From Hymenobacter sp. UV11 (GTDB lineage: Bacteria; Bacteroidota; Bacteroidia; Cytophagales; Hymenobacteraceae), in contig NZ_SRII01000016.1 of NCBI RefSeq assembly GCF_004684095.1, positions 1-64,000 of the forward strand: DNA of 64,000 nt, written 5' to 3'. Below the pieces are notes generated by a model. The model ran no database searches. It worked only from the letters and a program-made list of their open reading frames with translations, and was not told the DNA's origin. A program made the position numbers and the translations under genes. Positions 9,121 through 18,790 of the stretch are shown one piece after another (positions within the stretch are counted from its first letter, which is position 1; each line of letters opens with the position of its first letter).

Positions 9121-9546
9121 TTATTCTTTTCTCCTTAAATACTGGGTTTTCCCCATAATTGTGAGCCAGGAATAGGCTCTTACTTTAAGTTTATTAGGCT
9201 CGACTAGCTTTAAATAACACTTATAAACTTCACCTGATTTTGGATTTAGAATAGTTCCATCATCAAACTTGTCTCCATTTTTTTGGATGCCTTCAATAAT
9301 ATCCAATCCAACTATTGGTTTGTTTTTCTTATCTCCAGTACATTTTTCACAAGTAGAATTTTCAGATGTGTCAAAATTCTCGGTTATTTTGGCGGAATAT
9401 ATTTCACCCGCCTTTTTAATTTCAATTACTCCATTTACCCCATTTTCTTTTTTGTCTCCATCATAGGTTTCCCATTTTCCTAAGATAGACTGACCATGGG
9501 CAGTACTAGAGGAAACCAGCATCAAAAGCAAGAAAATATATTTCAT
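9121..9546 (-). CDS. DUF2147 family exported protein
   Basis: 141 residues with a cleavable signal peptide (MKYIFLLLMLVSSSTAHGQS) and a DUF2147-type beta domain: ILGKWETYDGD at the start, Lys-rich central strands, a CEKC pair near residue 68-71, and GKTQYLRR close to the end. Family members are small periplasmic or surface proteins of unproven function. The gene is clearly more AT-rich than its neighbours and uses A/T-ending codons, which suggests acquisition from a lower-G+C relative. It stands alone. Confidence 0.75.
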   Translation of the reverse strand: MKYIFLLLMLVSSSTAHGQSILGKWETYDGDKKENGVNGVIEIKKAGEIYSAKITENFDTSENSTCEKCTGDKKNKPIVGLDIIEGIQKNGDKFDDGTILNPKSGEVYKCYLKLVEPNKLKVRAYSWLTIMGKTQYLRRKE

Positions 9547-9667
9547 GATTTAGTATATTATTCTTAATAATCTGCGCGATTATTATCAATGAGATGGATT
9601 GCTACAACTGAAAGCTTAGTGCGCGTACCCTAGGAGGTTCTTCGAAAAAAATAAAATATTTAAATTT

Positions 9668-9919
9668 TTAAATATAAGAGTTCTTACTCACTAGCGTCCG
9701 GCCATCGAAGGCCTGCACCACGGCGGGGTGACTCCCCTCATCCACTTTGAGCACCTGGATGGCGGAGCCCAGCCGCAGCTGCAAATTATTGGGCAGCAGA
9801 TTAGTCGCTGTGCGATGAGGGAGCGTTTCCTGCTGAGTGCCGGTGCCCACAGTGGGCAGCAGCACGAGCAGCATGGCCGGGTGGACGGGCAGCAGCAGAA
9901 GAACGGTGGCGGAGAACAT
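9668..9919 (-). CDS. small hypothetical protein, doubtful
   Basis: 83 codons with a hydrophobic N-terminus (residues 1-25) like a signal peptide and a C-terminal segment with VLKVDEGSHPAVVQAFDGR. I do not recognise it. In favour: signal-like start and a position with no competing gene. Against: short, low support, no clear promoter. Confidence 0.3.
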   Translation of the reverse strand: MFSATVLLLLPVHPAMLLVLLPTVGTGTQQETLPHRTATNLLPNNLQLRLGSAIQVLKVDEGSHPAVVQAFDGRTLVSKNSYI

Positions 9920-10172
9920 GGGCCCGGGGAAAAGAAAGTAAGCTACACCCTAGCCAGTCGGAAGGCCGAAAGAATAAGTAGCTGTAAAATTACCGCTAGC
10001 CCGCACCGGCGCGATATGACGAATATCAGGGAGCCGGGGTGACGTTTGTCAAGTGCGGTTGCATAAGGCCGCGCGTGCCTGTTGTCCTTCGGGGCCTCCG
10101 CGTCATGCTTCATCGGCCGTCCGCGAAGGCGAAGCATTACGGCCAGCCAGCCTTTTATCCTTCGCTTACAGC

Positions 10173-11227
10173 ATGCTCACCATCCTCCTTATTGAAGACC
10201 ATCCAATTATTCGGGAAAATACGGCCCAGCTGTTGGAGCTGGCCAGCTACGCTGTGCAAACCGCCGAAAACGGCGAGCTGGGCGTACAGCTAGCCCTGGC
10301 CACGCGGCCCGACCTCATCATCTGCGACATCATGATGCCCGTGCTGGACGGCTACGGCGTGCTCCAGATTTTCAACCAGCACCCGCAGCTCACGGGCGTG
10401 CCTTTCATTTTCCTCACCGCCAAAACGGACCAGGCCGACCGGCGGCGCGGCATGGCCTTCGGGGCCGATGATTACCTGAGCAAGCCCTTCGAAAAAGCGG
10501 ATTTGCTCAGTGCTGTGAGCAGCGGCTCAGCCGCTTCCAGCAGCTCCAGCCAGTGCCCGACCTGCGCGCAGAACGCCTGCATGTGTTTCTGGACGAGGCG
10601 CAGCTGGCCGGCAACCTGGCCAGCATCTCGCTGGACCGCAAAGCCCACCTGATTCGCAAAAAGCAGGACATTTACCTCGAAGGCGACGAAGCTATCCGGC
10701 TCTACTTCGTGCAGAGTGGCCGGGTGAAAACCGTGAAAACCACCGATGGCGGCAAGGAGTTGATTGTGGGCCTCTACGGCCTCGGCGAGTTCTTCGGCTA
10801 CCTGCCATTGCTACAACACACCCCGCACCGCGACTCGGCCATCGCCGTGGACGAATCGGAACTGCTCTACATTCTGCAGGATGATTTCATGGCCCTGCTG
10901 CTGCGCAACCCCGAAGTAGGCCAGCAGTTTGTGCGCCTGCTGGCGGGCCAGGTGATCGGGCAGGCCGAGCAGCTGCTAGCCCTGGCCTACAGCTCTATCC
11001 GCCGCCGCGTGGCCGACACGCTGGTGCAGCTGCACGAGCAGGCCAAGGCCACCAGCGCCGACGCGGCCATCCAGCTTACCCGCGACGACATGGCCGCCCT
11101 GGTGGGCACCGCCTCAGAATCCTTGAGCCGCACGCTGACCGAGTTCAAACAAGCCGGCCTGATTGCGTTGACCCCGAACACCATCCGGGTGCTAGAGCCC
11201 GAGAAGCTACGCCGGGCGCATTGGTAG
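10173..11227 (+). pseudogene. REC-CRP fusion transcription regulator split by a 1-bp frameshift
   Basis: The first frame (ATG 10173) encodes a receiver: acidic ED at 8-9, acceptor D52 in LIICDIMMPVLDG, K104 in YLSKPF. After LLSAV the frame derails near 10515-10518. Reading on in the second frame from GAG at 10517 gives EQRLSRFQQLQPVPDLRAERL and then a cyclic-nucleotide-type domain (EGDEAIRLYFVQSGRVKT, GEFFGYLPLL) and a CRP-type winged helix (LTRDDMAALVGTASESLSRT). Together this matches the approx. 350-residue receiver-CRP regulators common in Cytophagales. The join needs one extra base (GTGAG for GTGGAG). Either a real inactivating deletion or a sequencing error. A GTG at 10553 could start the DNA-binding half alone. 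Confidence 0.8.
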
Positions 11228-11271
11228 GTCAGTGCTGCATGGCGGCGGTGCCTCGCGGCGCGGGCGGCACT

Positions 11272-11306
11272 TGACAAAGCTCATCCCCCAAGGATGAGCT
11301 TTGTCA
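11272..11306 (+). terminator. hairpin after the REC-CRP gene
   Basis: Perfect 15-bp arms (11272-11286 and 11292-11306) with a 5-nt loop, 45 bp after the regulator stop. No long T tract follows on the plus strand, so intrinsic termination is plausible but not certain. Confidence 0.6.
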
Positions 11307-11407
11307 TTTCCGGGGGTTAGTGGGGCCGTTACTTTTGGCTTAGCCCGCTCGGGAGCAATCCGGGCGGCTTTAAATCAACTTCTTGCCTTCTACCCCCCCT
11401 TTCCGCC

Positions 11408-11671
11408 ATGTCGAAGCCCCCCATCAACCCCGATAACAAGCAGCCTATCCTGCCCCGCCAGTCAACGCGCAGCGCCAAAGGCATTCCGGCCGGCGAGGGC
11501 CTCTCGAAAGCCAGCGTGAAAACCATTCCCGACCTGGACGAGCTGGCCGACACGCTGGACCTGGGGAAGGAATACACCGACGGCCCCGACGAACCCGGTG
11601 CCAACGCCCCCTTGCGCCACCCCAACCGCAACCTCGACAAGCCCGATAACGACCACCAGCCCTACGCCTAG
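11408..11671 (+). CDS. small hydrophilic hypothetical protein
   Basis: 87 residues, rich in Pro, Asp, Asn and Lys, no signal peptide or membrane segment, probably disordered. A possible -7 element (TACTTTTG) lies at 11330-11337, 70 bp upstream. It precedes the OmpA lipoprotein by 33 bp on the same strand, so both may share a transcript. I do not recognise the family; similar short disordered proteins are frequent in Hymenobacter. Confidence 0.55.
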   Translation: MSKPPINPDNKQPILPRQSTRSAKGIPAGEGLSKASVKTIPDLDELADTLDLGKEYTDGPDEPGANAPLRHPNRNLDKPDNDHQPYA

Positions 11672-11704
11672 CCCCGGCGCGCGGAATCCAAACTCCCCTA
11701 AAAC

Positions 11705-12301
11705 ATGAAAAAGCACCAACTAGCACTCTCTTTGTTCGCAAGCGTTTTAGTGCTGTCGGCCTGCAGCGAAACCGGCAACCGCATTGATAATGCCACCAGT
11801 GTTTCCGAGATGGCAACCAAAGACACGGCGGTGGTTTATGACAACGACCGCCCCTGGAATGCCGCTTCGTATGACCGGGAGCCGGTAATCGACGAGCCCG
11901 GATTACGCAACTCCGACGTAGAAATGCGCGGTTCCGAAACCCGCAATGTCTACGCCATGGAACAGGACATCCTCTTCGATACCGACAAAGCAAAATTGCG
12001 CGCGGCCGCTGATGAAAAGCTAACCAAGGTCTCCGAATCTATTCGCAATCGGATGAAAGACGGCAAAGTGCAGATTCAAGTGTACGGATATACCGACTCT
12101 CGGGCCGGGGAAGCCTATAACGAAGCCCTGGGCCGCGACCGTGCCCAAGCAGTGGCCGACTGGCTAACGAAAAACGGCAAATTCGACGCAAGCAAAATCA
12201 CCATTGAGTCGAAGGGCCAAACCGAACCGGTAGCGACCAACGAAACCGCCGCCGGCCGCCAGGAAAACCGGCGGGTAGAAATTGTGGTGATACGGAGCTA
12301 A
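11705..12301 (+). CDS. OmpA-family peptidoglycan-associated lipoprotein
   Basis: 198 residues. Signal peptide with lipobox VLSAC (lipidated Cys20), a flexible linker to about 80, then an OmpA C-terminal domain (about 85-198): DILFDTDKAKLR, YGYTDSRAGEAYN, ALGRDRAQAVADWL and the closing ENRRVEIVV. This fold binds peptidoglycan and anchors the outer membrane. Start ATG 11705 gives a perfect signal peptide. A long inverted repeat follows directly, probably its terminator. Confidence 0.88.
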   Translation: MKKHQLALSLFASVLVLSACSETGNRIDNATSVSEMATKDTAVVYDNDRPWNAASYDREPVIDEPGLRNSDVEMRGSETRNVYAMEQDILFDTDKAKLRAAADEKLTKVSESIRNRMKDGKVQIQVYGYTDSRAGEAYNEALGRDRAQAVADWLTKNGKFDASKITIESKGQTEPVATNETAAGRQENRRVEIVVIRS

Positions 12302-12310
12302 CAGCCCGTC

Positions 12311-12380
12311 GCCCGCATAGGAGTCGTGGGCGTGGCCGTGGGTTTAGCACCTGCGGCCACGCCCACGCTCCTATGCGGGC
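12311..12380 (+). terminator. long inverted repeat after the OmpA gene
   Basis: Arms of about 27 bp (GCCCGCATAGGAG... and ...CTCCTATGCGGGC) with a one-base bulge and a loop near 12339-12352, starting 10 bp after the OmpA stop. Acts as a strong hairpin terminator; could also belong to a dispersed palindromic repeat family. Confidence 0.7.
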
Positions 12381-12480
12381 AATGCTGGCCCAGGAAGCAA
12401 AGAATACGGGTCCGTCCAGTTGTCAACAAGTAAAAGGCAAGCGCCTCAGACGTAGCTCGTGCCGGGAGACGTCCTGATAA

Positions 12481-13200
12481 TCAGCTGTCCGACCAGGCCA
12501 GGTCGAGCAGGCCGTCTTCGTCGATGCTTTCCACGTAGCCCATGGCGGTCGAAAGCACCGGCTGCCAGGTGAGCTGGCCCGCCCGCCGGAGCAATTCTTC
12601 GGCTTCGGCGGCGCTGGCCGCCTCGCCCAGCTCATCGGGAAACAGGCGCGTAATGGCCGCCTCGGTTTCGTCGGTGGCATTGCGCACGATGTTGGCCGCC
12701 TGGATGGAGGAAGCCATGTGGTGAATGAAGAAAATCAGCACCCCAATGCTCACCAGCGCCAGCACCAACCCCATGCCCACGGCCAGGGAAGGAATAAACC
12801 GGCCTTCGTCGCCGCCCCGGATGGTGCGCAGCACAATGAGGCAGTAGGCGAAAATGCTCACGAAGAAGCCCAGCACCACCTGGTTGGCCCGGTCGCGCAT
12901 GAAGTTGCGCAGCACCCGCGAGGTATATTAGCTCGATACCTGCGCCAGTGTGCTCAGCGTGAGCGAGAATATTAGGCCCGCGACCGTAATCATCAACCCC
13001 GCGATGGCCGTGAGCATGCCCCGGGCCCCATCGGCCCCGGCCCCGAACAGCAGGGGGTTGCCCTGCAGGCTGACATGTTTTAGCAGCGGCTCGGCCAGCA
13101 CCAGCCCAAAGGCCAGTACAGTGGCACCGGCCACCATCAGCGTGGGTACAAACCACAGGCTGGCATTCAGATGCTGCCACAGGGCGCGTAATCGGTTCAT
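12481..13200 (-). pseudogene. DUF2254 membrane protein, nonsense-interrupted and 3'-truncated
   Basis: Two in-frame pieces. 12928-13200 encodes the N-terminus with two membrane helices (FVPTLMVAGATVLAFGLVLA and LTAIAGLMITVAGLIFSLTL), ending LAQVSS then TAA at 12928-12930. The same frame continues YTSRVLRNFMRDRANQ with two more helices (GFFVSIFAYCLIVL, VLALVSIGVLIFFIHH) to 12481. DUF2254 proteins read through at this point with Gln, so a CAA-to-TAA change is likely. The remainder ends at about 239 codons, well short of the usual 400 or more. Function of the family is unknown. It sits 11 bp downstream of the antiporter gene. Confidence 0.8.
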
Positions 13201-13211
13201 AAAAAACAGGT

Positions 13212-14480
13212 TTAATGAGCGCTGCTGTCCTCAGCCGGGCCGGTGCTCAGCCCCAGTCGCTTCACCAGCGGCCCAATGGTGAGGCCCTGCCCGATGATGC
13301 TGAAGATGACCACCACGTAGGTAATACCCACCAGCAGGTCGCGGGGCATGGATTCGGGCAGCGACAGGGCCAGGGCCACGGAAATCCCTCCGCGCAGCCC
13401 GCCCCAGGTCAGCACCCGCAGGATGTGGCGGTCAAACGGGTAAAAGCGGCGCAGCACCACCAGCGGCAGTCCTACCGACACCCAGCGGGCCGCCAGCACC
13501 ACCACAATGGCCACTAGGCCCACCAGCAGGGTAGTGCTACTAATGTGTAAAACAAGCATTTTCAGGCCGATGAGTACGAACAGCACCGCGTTGAGAATCT
13601 CATCCAGCATTTCCCAGAACTTGTCGAGGTACTCGCGGGTCACGTCCGACATGCCCAGCTCCCGGCCCTTGTCGCCCACAATCAGGCCCGCCACCACCAT
13701 GGCCAGCGGCCCGGAGGTGTGCAGGGCCGTAGCCAGGGCCGTACCGCCCATCACCAGGGCCAGGGTAATAAGAACTTCGACCTGGTAGTTGTCAATGGAG
13801 CGCAGGGCCCAGAAAGCCGCATAGCCCAGCGCGGCCCCGAGCACCAGTCCCCCCGCCGCTTCCTGCAAAAACAACTGCCCGATAAGGCCGGGCGTCGCCT
13901 TATCGGTTCCGAACTGGGCAATCTCAAATAAGCTCATAAACAAGACCACCGCAATGCCGTCGTTGAACAGGGACTCGCCCACAATGCGGCTTTGCAGGGA
14001 TTCCGCAATGCGGGCCTGCTTGAGAATGCCCAGCACGGCAATCGGGTCGGTGGGGGAAATAAGGGCCCCAAACAGCAGGCAATAGATAAACTCCGTGGGC
14101 AGCCCGAACAGGGGCAGCAGGAAGTAGAAAGCACTGCCTATCAGGAAAGTGGACAGCAGGATGCCGACCGTAGCCATCGCCCCCACGGCCAGGCCCTGCC
14201 GGCCCAGGGCCCGCACATCCACGTGCAGGGCCCCGGCAAAGAGCAGGAAGCTCAACATCACATTCATGAGGATGGTGTGGAAATCGAGGCCCCGCACCAG
14301 CTCACTGGCCTTCACGACCCAATCTACCCCCAGCTTGCCCAGCCCGATGGCCAGCAGCGACGACCCCAGGGCCAGCACCATGAGCCCAATGGCGCCCGGC
14401 AGCCGCAGGAAGCGGTGGTTGAGGTAGCCAAATACAGCGGCCATCACGAGGAGCAGGGCCAGGGTGTTGTATATTTCCAT
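13212..14480 (-). CDS. cation:proton antiporter (CPA1/NhaP type)
   Basis: 422 residues from ATG 14480 (MEIYNTLALLLVMAAV); the longer open frame upstream is not protein-like. About 12 hydrophobic segments. The transport core shows FGALISPTDPIAVLGILK and VGESLFNDGIAVVLF, the two ion-binding segments of CPA1 exchangers, with the conserved Asp residues in place, and GLRGGISVALALSLP near 350. It should exchange cytoplasmic Na+ or K+ for protons in the inner membrane. Unlike its two flanking relatives in this cluster it is intact. Confidence 0.9.
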   Translation of the reverse strand: MEIYNTLALLLVMAAVFGYLNHRFLRLPGAIGLMVLALGSSLLAIGLGKLGVDWVVKASELVRGLDFHTILMNVMLSFLLFAGALHVDVRALGRQGLAVGAMATVGILLSTFLIGSAFYFLLPLFGLPTEFIYCLLFGALISPTDPIAVLGILKQARIAESLQSRIVGESLFNDGIAVVLFMSLFEIAQFGTDKATPGLIGQLFLQEAAGGLVLGAALGYAAFWALRSIDNYQVEVLITLALVMGGTALATALHTSGPLAMVVAGLIVGDKGRELGMSDVTREYLDKFWEMLDEILNAVLFVLIGLKMLVLHISSTTLLVGLVAIVVVLAARWVSVGLPLVVLRRFYPFDRHILRVLTWGGLRGGISVALALSLPESMPRDLLVGITYVVVIFSIIGQGLTIGPLVKRLGLSTGPAEDSSAH

Positions 14481-14639
14481 GTGGTGTGCCAATAAGGAAT
14501 ATCTATATTCGGCGAAGCAGGAACGGCGGCTGGTGAAGGCTTTCGCCGGTTGAGTTAGGCTGGGCGCCCCCGCTGAGTCATCGGTACTTCGGCCGCAACG
14601 GCAGCCAGCGGAGCCGGCCCCACGGCCCGCTCGCGTCGG

Positions 14640-14912
14640 CGGCTGAGAAGCCGTTGAGCACCACAATGGCCAGGATGACGTACGCCGACTTGGCCTCGCC
14701 GATAAGCACCGATACCCCGGCGGCCGCCAGCAGCACCAGAATCATGACGTCGGCCAGCTGATGCACCGCCAACTGCCACAGTAATTTCTGCTGCGTATTG
14801 GCCAACTGATTGGGGCCGTGCTCGGCCGGGCGGCCGTGGCGGCGTCGATGCCGGCCGGCGTGGTCGTCAGCGCGGTGGCCACATCGGCCACGGAGGTCAG
14901 GTAATAATCCAT
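14640..14912 (-). pseudogene. N-terminal fragment of a P-type cation ATPase
   Basis: ATG 14912 opens MDYYLTSVADVATALTTTPA, the cation-ATPase N-terminal helix pattern. A deletion shifts the frame near 14840, after which the minus frame reads EHGPNQLANTQQK, LADVMILVLLAAAGVSVLIG and SAYVILAIVVLN: the first membrane hairpin of a Ca2+-type P-ATPase. Homology stops near 14645; the phosphorylation and nucleotide domains are absent. A short relic of a gene that would be about 850-900 residues. Confidence 0.75.
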
Positions 14913-14963
14913 AAAAAGCGCTGATTGGAAAGGTTTTGAGCAGCCCCAGGCACCTAAAAGTCA

Positions 14964-15028
14964 GCCAGCTGCGGTCCGGTCCTTTGCCCCGCGCCCATTC
15001 ACCCGCAAAAGACCGGACCGCAGCTGGC
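14964..15028. repeat. inverted repeat at the edge of the decayed transport cluster
   Basis: Perfect 18-bp arms (14964-14981 and 15011-15028), extended by a few further pairs, around a loop of about 29 nt. It marks the border between the ATPase fragment and the pyrimidine-rich region. Terminator, dispersed palindrome or mobile-element end are all possible. Confidence 0.55.
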
Positions 15029-17216
15029 ATTCGACATGCGCAATGTCAGGTCCCCGCCATGACATTTATCAAATGGCCGGCCACGCGGGTGACGTAGTCT
15101 TACATTGCCGCAGCTATGCCGCTCGCCCGAAATACCCCGCCGTTTGCTCAACAATTCACCATTACCAACGCCCACTCCACCTGCCCCCTCCTGATTGTTC
15201 TCTACACCCACGTTCTTTTTTCTACGACCTTCCCCCCGACTCCCAGCGCGAACTCAAAATCCGTGCGGGCCCCACTCCTGTTTTTTACACTAGACCTTCC
15301 CCTCCTGCGACCATGCTGCTCTCCGTCTACTCGCCCTCATCAACTGCGGCTCCCCCTCATTTTTCCTCTCTTGGTTCCGCTTTTCTTTCCGCTTCCTAGC
15401 TGACTTTCTCGCCTGCTACCGGCTAACTTTCTGCTTCCCGGTTGCCCCCTCTTGCCCGCGGTATCTGCTGCTTACGGTTTCTTTTTTCTGCTCCACCGGT
15501 CCCTGAAATTCAGTAGTCGATTTGTCGGCTTTTGTTATCTACTCCCCCCAGTCTGCCAGTCGATGATGCGCCGCTCGTTGCTCACCTCGGCCCCATTGAT
15601 TTCAAATTTTCTCAGCTGGTGCACCGGATTTTCTTCTCGGTTGCGCCGGCTTTTTGTCCCCGTCCGCCGCCTATTTCTGACCGAAAATAGTGTCCTTTCT
15701 TTCCTGCTGCAGGCTGATTTTTTCAACGGGTACACCAGATTTTCCACTCGCCCCTCTGGCAGCCTAGTGAAAAACTCCCTGGCCTTCCCCCTCTCTTCTT
15801 CAGCAGCTCGACTCCCTCGTAGCTACCCCAGCTAGGCACCGCTCTCGATTTTTTCTCACCTGCCGCCCGTTTTTTACCTCCGCTCTCTTCCTTTTTTCCG
15901 CTCGACCCCCAGTTGCTCTTTCTACAATTCCGCTCCTACCCCCCTCTCTTATTGCCTGGCCTACCCACCTACTCGCCCGTGACTTTTTACGCTACTCCCG
16001 CCCAAGGTAGTGCGGCAGCCGGCCACGGGTTTTATGCCACCTCACTGATTTTTTCCTTGCCCTACCTGCGGCTACCCCGCCCCACCCGCCCGTTCGTTCC
16101 CTGTCGCCCAGTGGTGCTGTTTCCTCGTGCGCTTCTTCGCCGCTCAGCACTTCCGTAGCCCACCCCCGCCGCCCCGCCACTTGCCAGTTCTCCCCCGGCC
16201 CCTTATGGTAGTGCACGCCGGCCCCTGCTCATCTCTTACTTGCCTCCCGGTTGATTTGCTGCCTGCCGGACGGAGTTCCTACTAGCTTCCACTGGAGCGG
16301 CCGGCCGGAAAATATCCACTACCCCTGCCACTTTCAGAAAGCTGCCGCGCTCCTGCTCCCTCGCGGCGGCCCGCCCCTTACCCCCAGCCCGCAAACTTTC
16401 TGTCCCTGCCGACCTGCTTGTTTTCTTTTTTTCTAGGTCGTTGCTGCCCCCCCGCAGCTGCTTCAGGACTCCCCCCGGCTCGCCGCCCGCTCAGGTTCCA
16501 GCGGCCCGTTCCCACAGCCACCCGCGCCACTTCCATAGCTGTAGCTGTCAGGCTATCCGGCATCGGCTGCGGCTACCTGGTTCACTTTCTGCTGCGCTCC
16601 GCTCCCTGCCCGTTCAGGCGACGGCCCGTTGCCCCTACCCCCCCCGCTGCGCTCCCTTGCCTGCTGCTCGGCTAAACCAGCCCGGTGCCGGGCCCCGCTG
16701 CTAGGCGGTACGAGCGGGCTGGCCAGGGCTACGATTCGGCCGCTCTCGTCGCGGCCGGCGAGCTTGACCGGGGGCGCTACCGGCGGCGTACCCGGGTGGC
16801 GCGCCTGCGCAACCGGCTCCCGGACTTTCGCCGCCTGGGCCCGCGCTCCCAAAAACCGGCGACCAGCTTGCCCGGCTTTTGCCGCGCGGCCCTTCGCGGG
16901 GGACCAGGCTGGGGCGTAGGCCCTGGCCGGGCGCACCTAAGCTACCGCCCCGAACTCCTGCGGTGGGCTTTTCCTCGGTAGGTCGGCAGGGCGGGGCGCT
17001 ACAGCCGGCCCCGTTTCAACCGGCAAACTCCCCGGGGGGGTGTCCCCCGGTTGGGGCCCGCTTCGCCCCGGCCCCCAGGTAGCCTCCCCACCAGCGCCTA
17101 CCTTCACGGCCGCAGACCCCCACCCGCTGCCCCCGCCGGCCCCCGCTTTCTAGCTCCGCTGCTATGCTCGCCCCGCCTCCCGTCCCCGCGGCCGGCCGCA
17201 AGCAGGCCCTGTAGGC
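15029..17216. other. 2.2 kb without credible genes; pyrimidine-rich block 15120-16680
   Basis: On the plus strand about three quarters of bases are C or T by eye over roughly 1.6 kb, with many runs such as cttttttct and ccccccg. All short open frames here give low-complexity Ser/Pro/Leu/Arg peptides with no domains. From about 16680 to 17216 the sequence becomes very G+C-rich without the skew. No tRNA, rRNA or array was seen. Confidence 0.6.
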
Positions 17217-18239
17217 GTGCTGGCCACCCTCCAGGGCCGGCGCCTGGCTGGCATCGCCCTGACCATGGGCCTGGGCAAAACGCTTATCGGCCTGCGCGAC
17301 ATGGCCCGCCTGCTCGCCGCCGGGCCCCTACCCCAGCCGGGGGCCGGCACGCCCTTCCTGGTGGCGGCCCCCACCCAGGCCATCCTCGATTCCTTGCTCC
17401 AGGAAGCGCGCGAGTTCGGCCTGGCCCACCTGCTCGACCAGATTACCTTCACCACCTACCGCTCACTGGCCAAGACCCTGGCCGCCGGCTCGTTCCACAA
17501 GCTCTACCTCGACGAGTGCTACGGCCTGAAGGACTCGCACGAGCCGGGCCTGCGCGCCCACGCGGCCCGGCAGGGGAGCATCCTGGGGCTGACGGGCACC
17601 CCGCCCGCGCAGGCGCACTCAGAAAAGGGCCGGCTAGTGGCTACCTACTGCCCCATTATAGTGGACTACACCACCGACGAGGCGGTACTCGCCGGCCTGC
17701 TCAACAACTACCGCCTGGTGGTGCACCCCCTGCCCCTGCGCACCGCGCGTGACTACGTGCTCACCACCAAGGCCGGCAGCCAGTTCACGACCAGCGAACG
17801 CGAGCACTACGCCTACTGGAGCAAGCGCCTGGCCCACGCCGCCCAGGACCCGCTGCGCATCCTGCGCATGCAGGCCCTGATGAGCTACCCCGGTAAGGGC
17901 CACTACATACCTAACACTCCAAGAACAAGCATATTCAGGCCAACCAGGCACTGTGACATCCAGCGCCTGGCCTGCGTGGTGCAGTTCTCGGAGGGCATCA
18001 GCATCCCGAACCTGCGGAGTATCATCTGGCACGCCTTCGGCAACGAGCGCAGGGCAGCCCAGCGCATCAGCCGGCTGCTGCGCCTCAACCCCGACCAGAC
18101 GGCCACGGTGCACCTGCTTACCAGAACACGGTCGACGAACAGTAGGTGGCCCAGGCCCTGGATTCCTTCGACCCCACCAAAATCAGCTACGTCGATGCCA
18201 CCGGCTACGAGCTGCAAGCTGCTACCGTGCCGATAGAAT
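17217..18239 (+). pseudogene. SNF2/DEAD-like helicase remnant
   Basis: The open frame from GTG 17217 shows helicase motifs: Walker A MGLGKT (with preceding LAGIAL), DEXX box LYLDECYG, motif III LTGTPP, and a later VQFSEGISIPN ... RISRLLRLN resembling motifs V-VI. The start lacks the usual region upstream of Walker A. Near 17905-17970 the frame is disturbed (KNKHIQANQAL is found in another frame), and after 18115 the natural continuation (YQNTVDEQ, then a stop, then VAQALDSFDPTKISY and VPIE-stop at 18239) is in a third frame. So it carries at least two frameshifts and a nonsense codon. Small helicases of this size occur on phages and plasmids, in line with the adjoining plasmid module. Confidence 0.7.
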
Positions 18240-18354
18240 AGCCGGCGTGGCCAGACTACCTACTCCGCCCGGTTACCTAACGACTTAACCTAACTTGTCG
18301 GACTTACTTCAGATGGCAGGCAGGATACGGACTACTATGATTTACAAGTAGGAT

Positions 18355-18790
18355 TTTGTATTGCAGTGTTGCAGTATTTTTTATAAATGCGTATTGCTCT
18401 CCCGCTTTAGTTAGTCTGTTGGGCAATCTTACGGATTGGGTTGCCACATAGCAAGTGTAACATCATATTCTGTATCGCACAACCATATGCTAGAGACAAT
18501 TAGTAAATTTCTAATTGTCTAACAGATAGTTACTGGAAATAACTTGCAATGTTGCAGTATTGCACTTATTCACATGACACTTAGGAATAGATAACTCAAT
18601 CCCTAAATTTGAGCAGCTTATATTTTCGTGTTGCAATATGGCTGAGCTTTTTATGTTGCAGTATAGCTAATACGGGCGTGTTGCAAATATTTTTGTGTTG
18701 CTCATGTTTTTGTATTGCAGTATAGCTAGTACGGGCGTATGGCTGATATTCTCGTATTGCCCATGTTTTCGTATTGCAGTGTTGCTCATG
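18355..18790 (+). repeat. degenerate direct repeats upstream of parA
   Basis: About eight variants of a core gtattgcagtRttgc or gtattgcagtatagct are seen, starting near 18357, 18547, 18629, 18654, 18679, 18713, 18753 and 18771. Two copies (18654-18681 and 18713-18740) share about 27 bp including tagctaRtacgggcgt. The last copies overlap the parA promoter. Interpreted as a centromere and autoregulatory site for the ParA partner. Confidence 0.6.

Noticed and set aside
16553-16936. 127-codon Ala/Arg/Gly-rich minus-strand frame
   Set aside because: Typical random frame in very G+C-rich DNA; no domain seen.
15043-17082. many short frames in the pyrimidine-rich block and the GC-rich stretch after it
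   Set aside because: Low-complexity translations caused by base skew; no motif, no start context.
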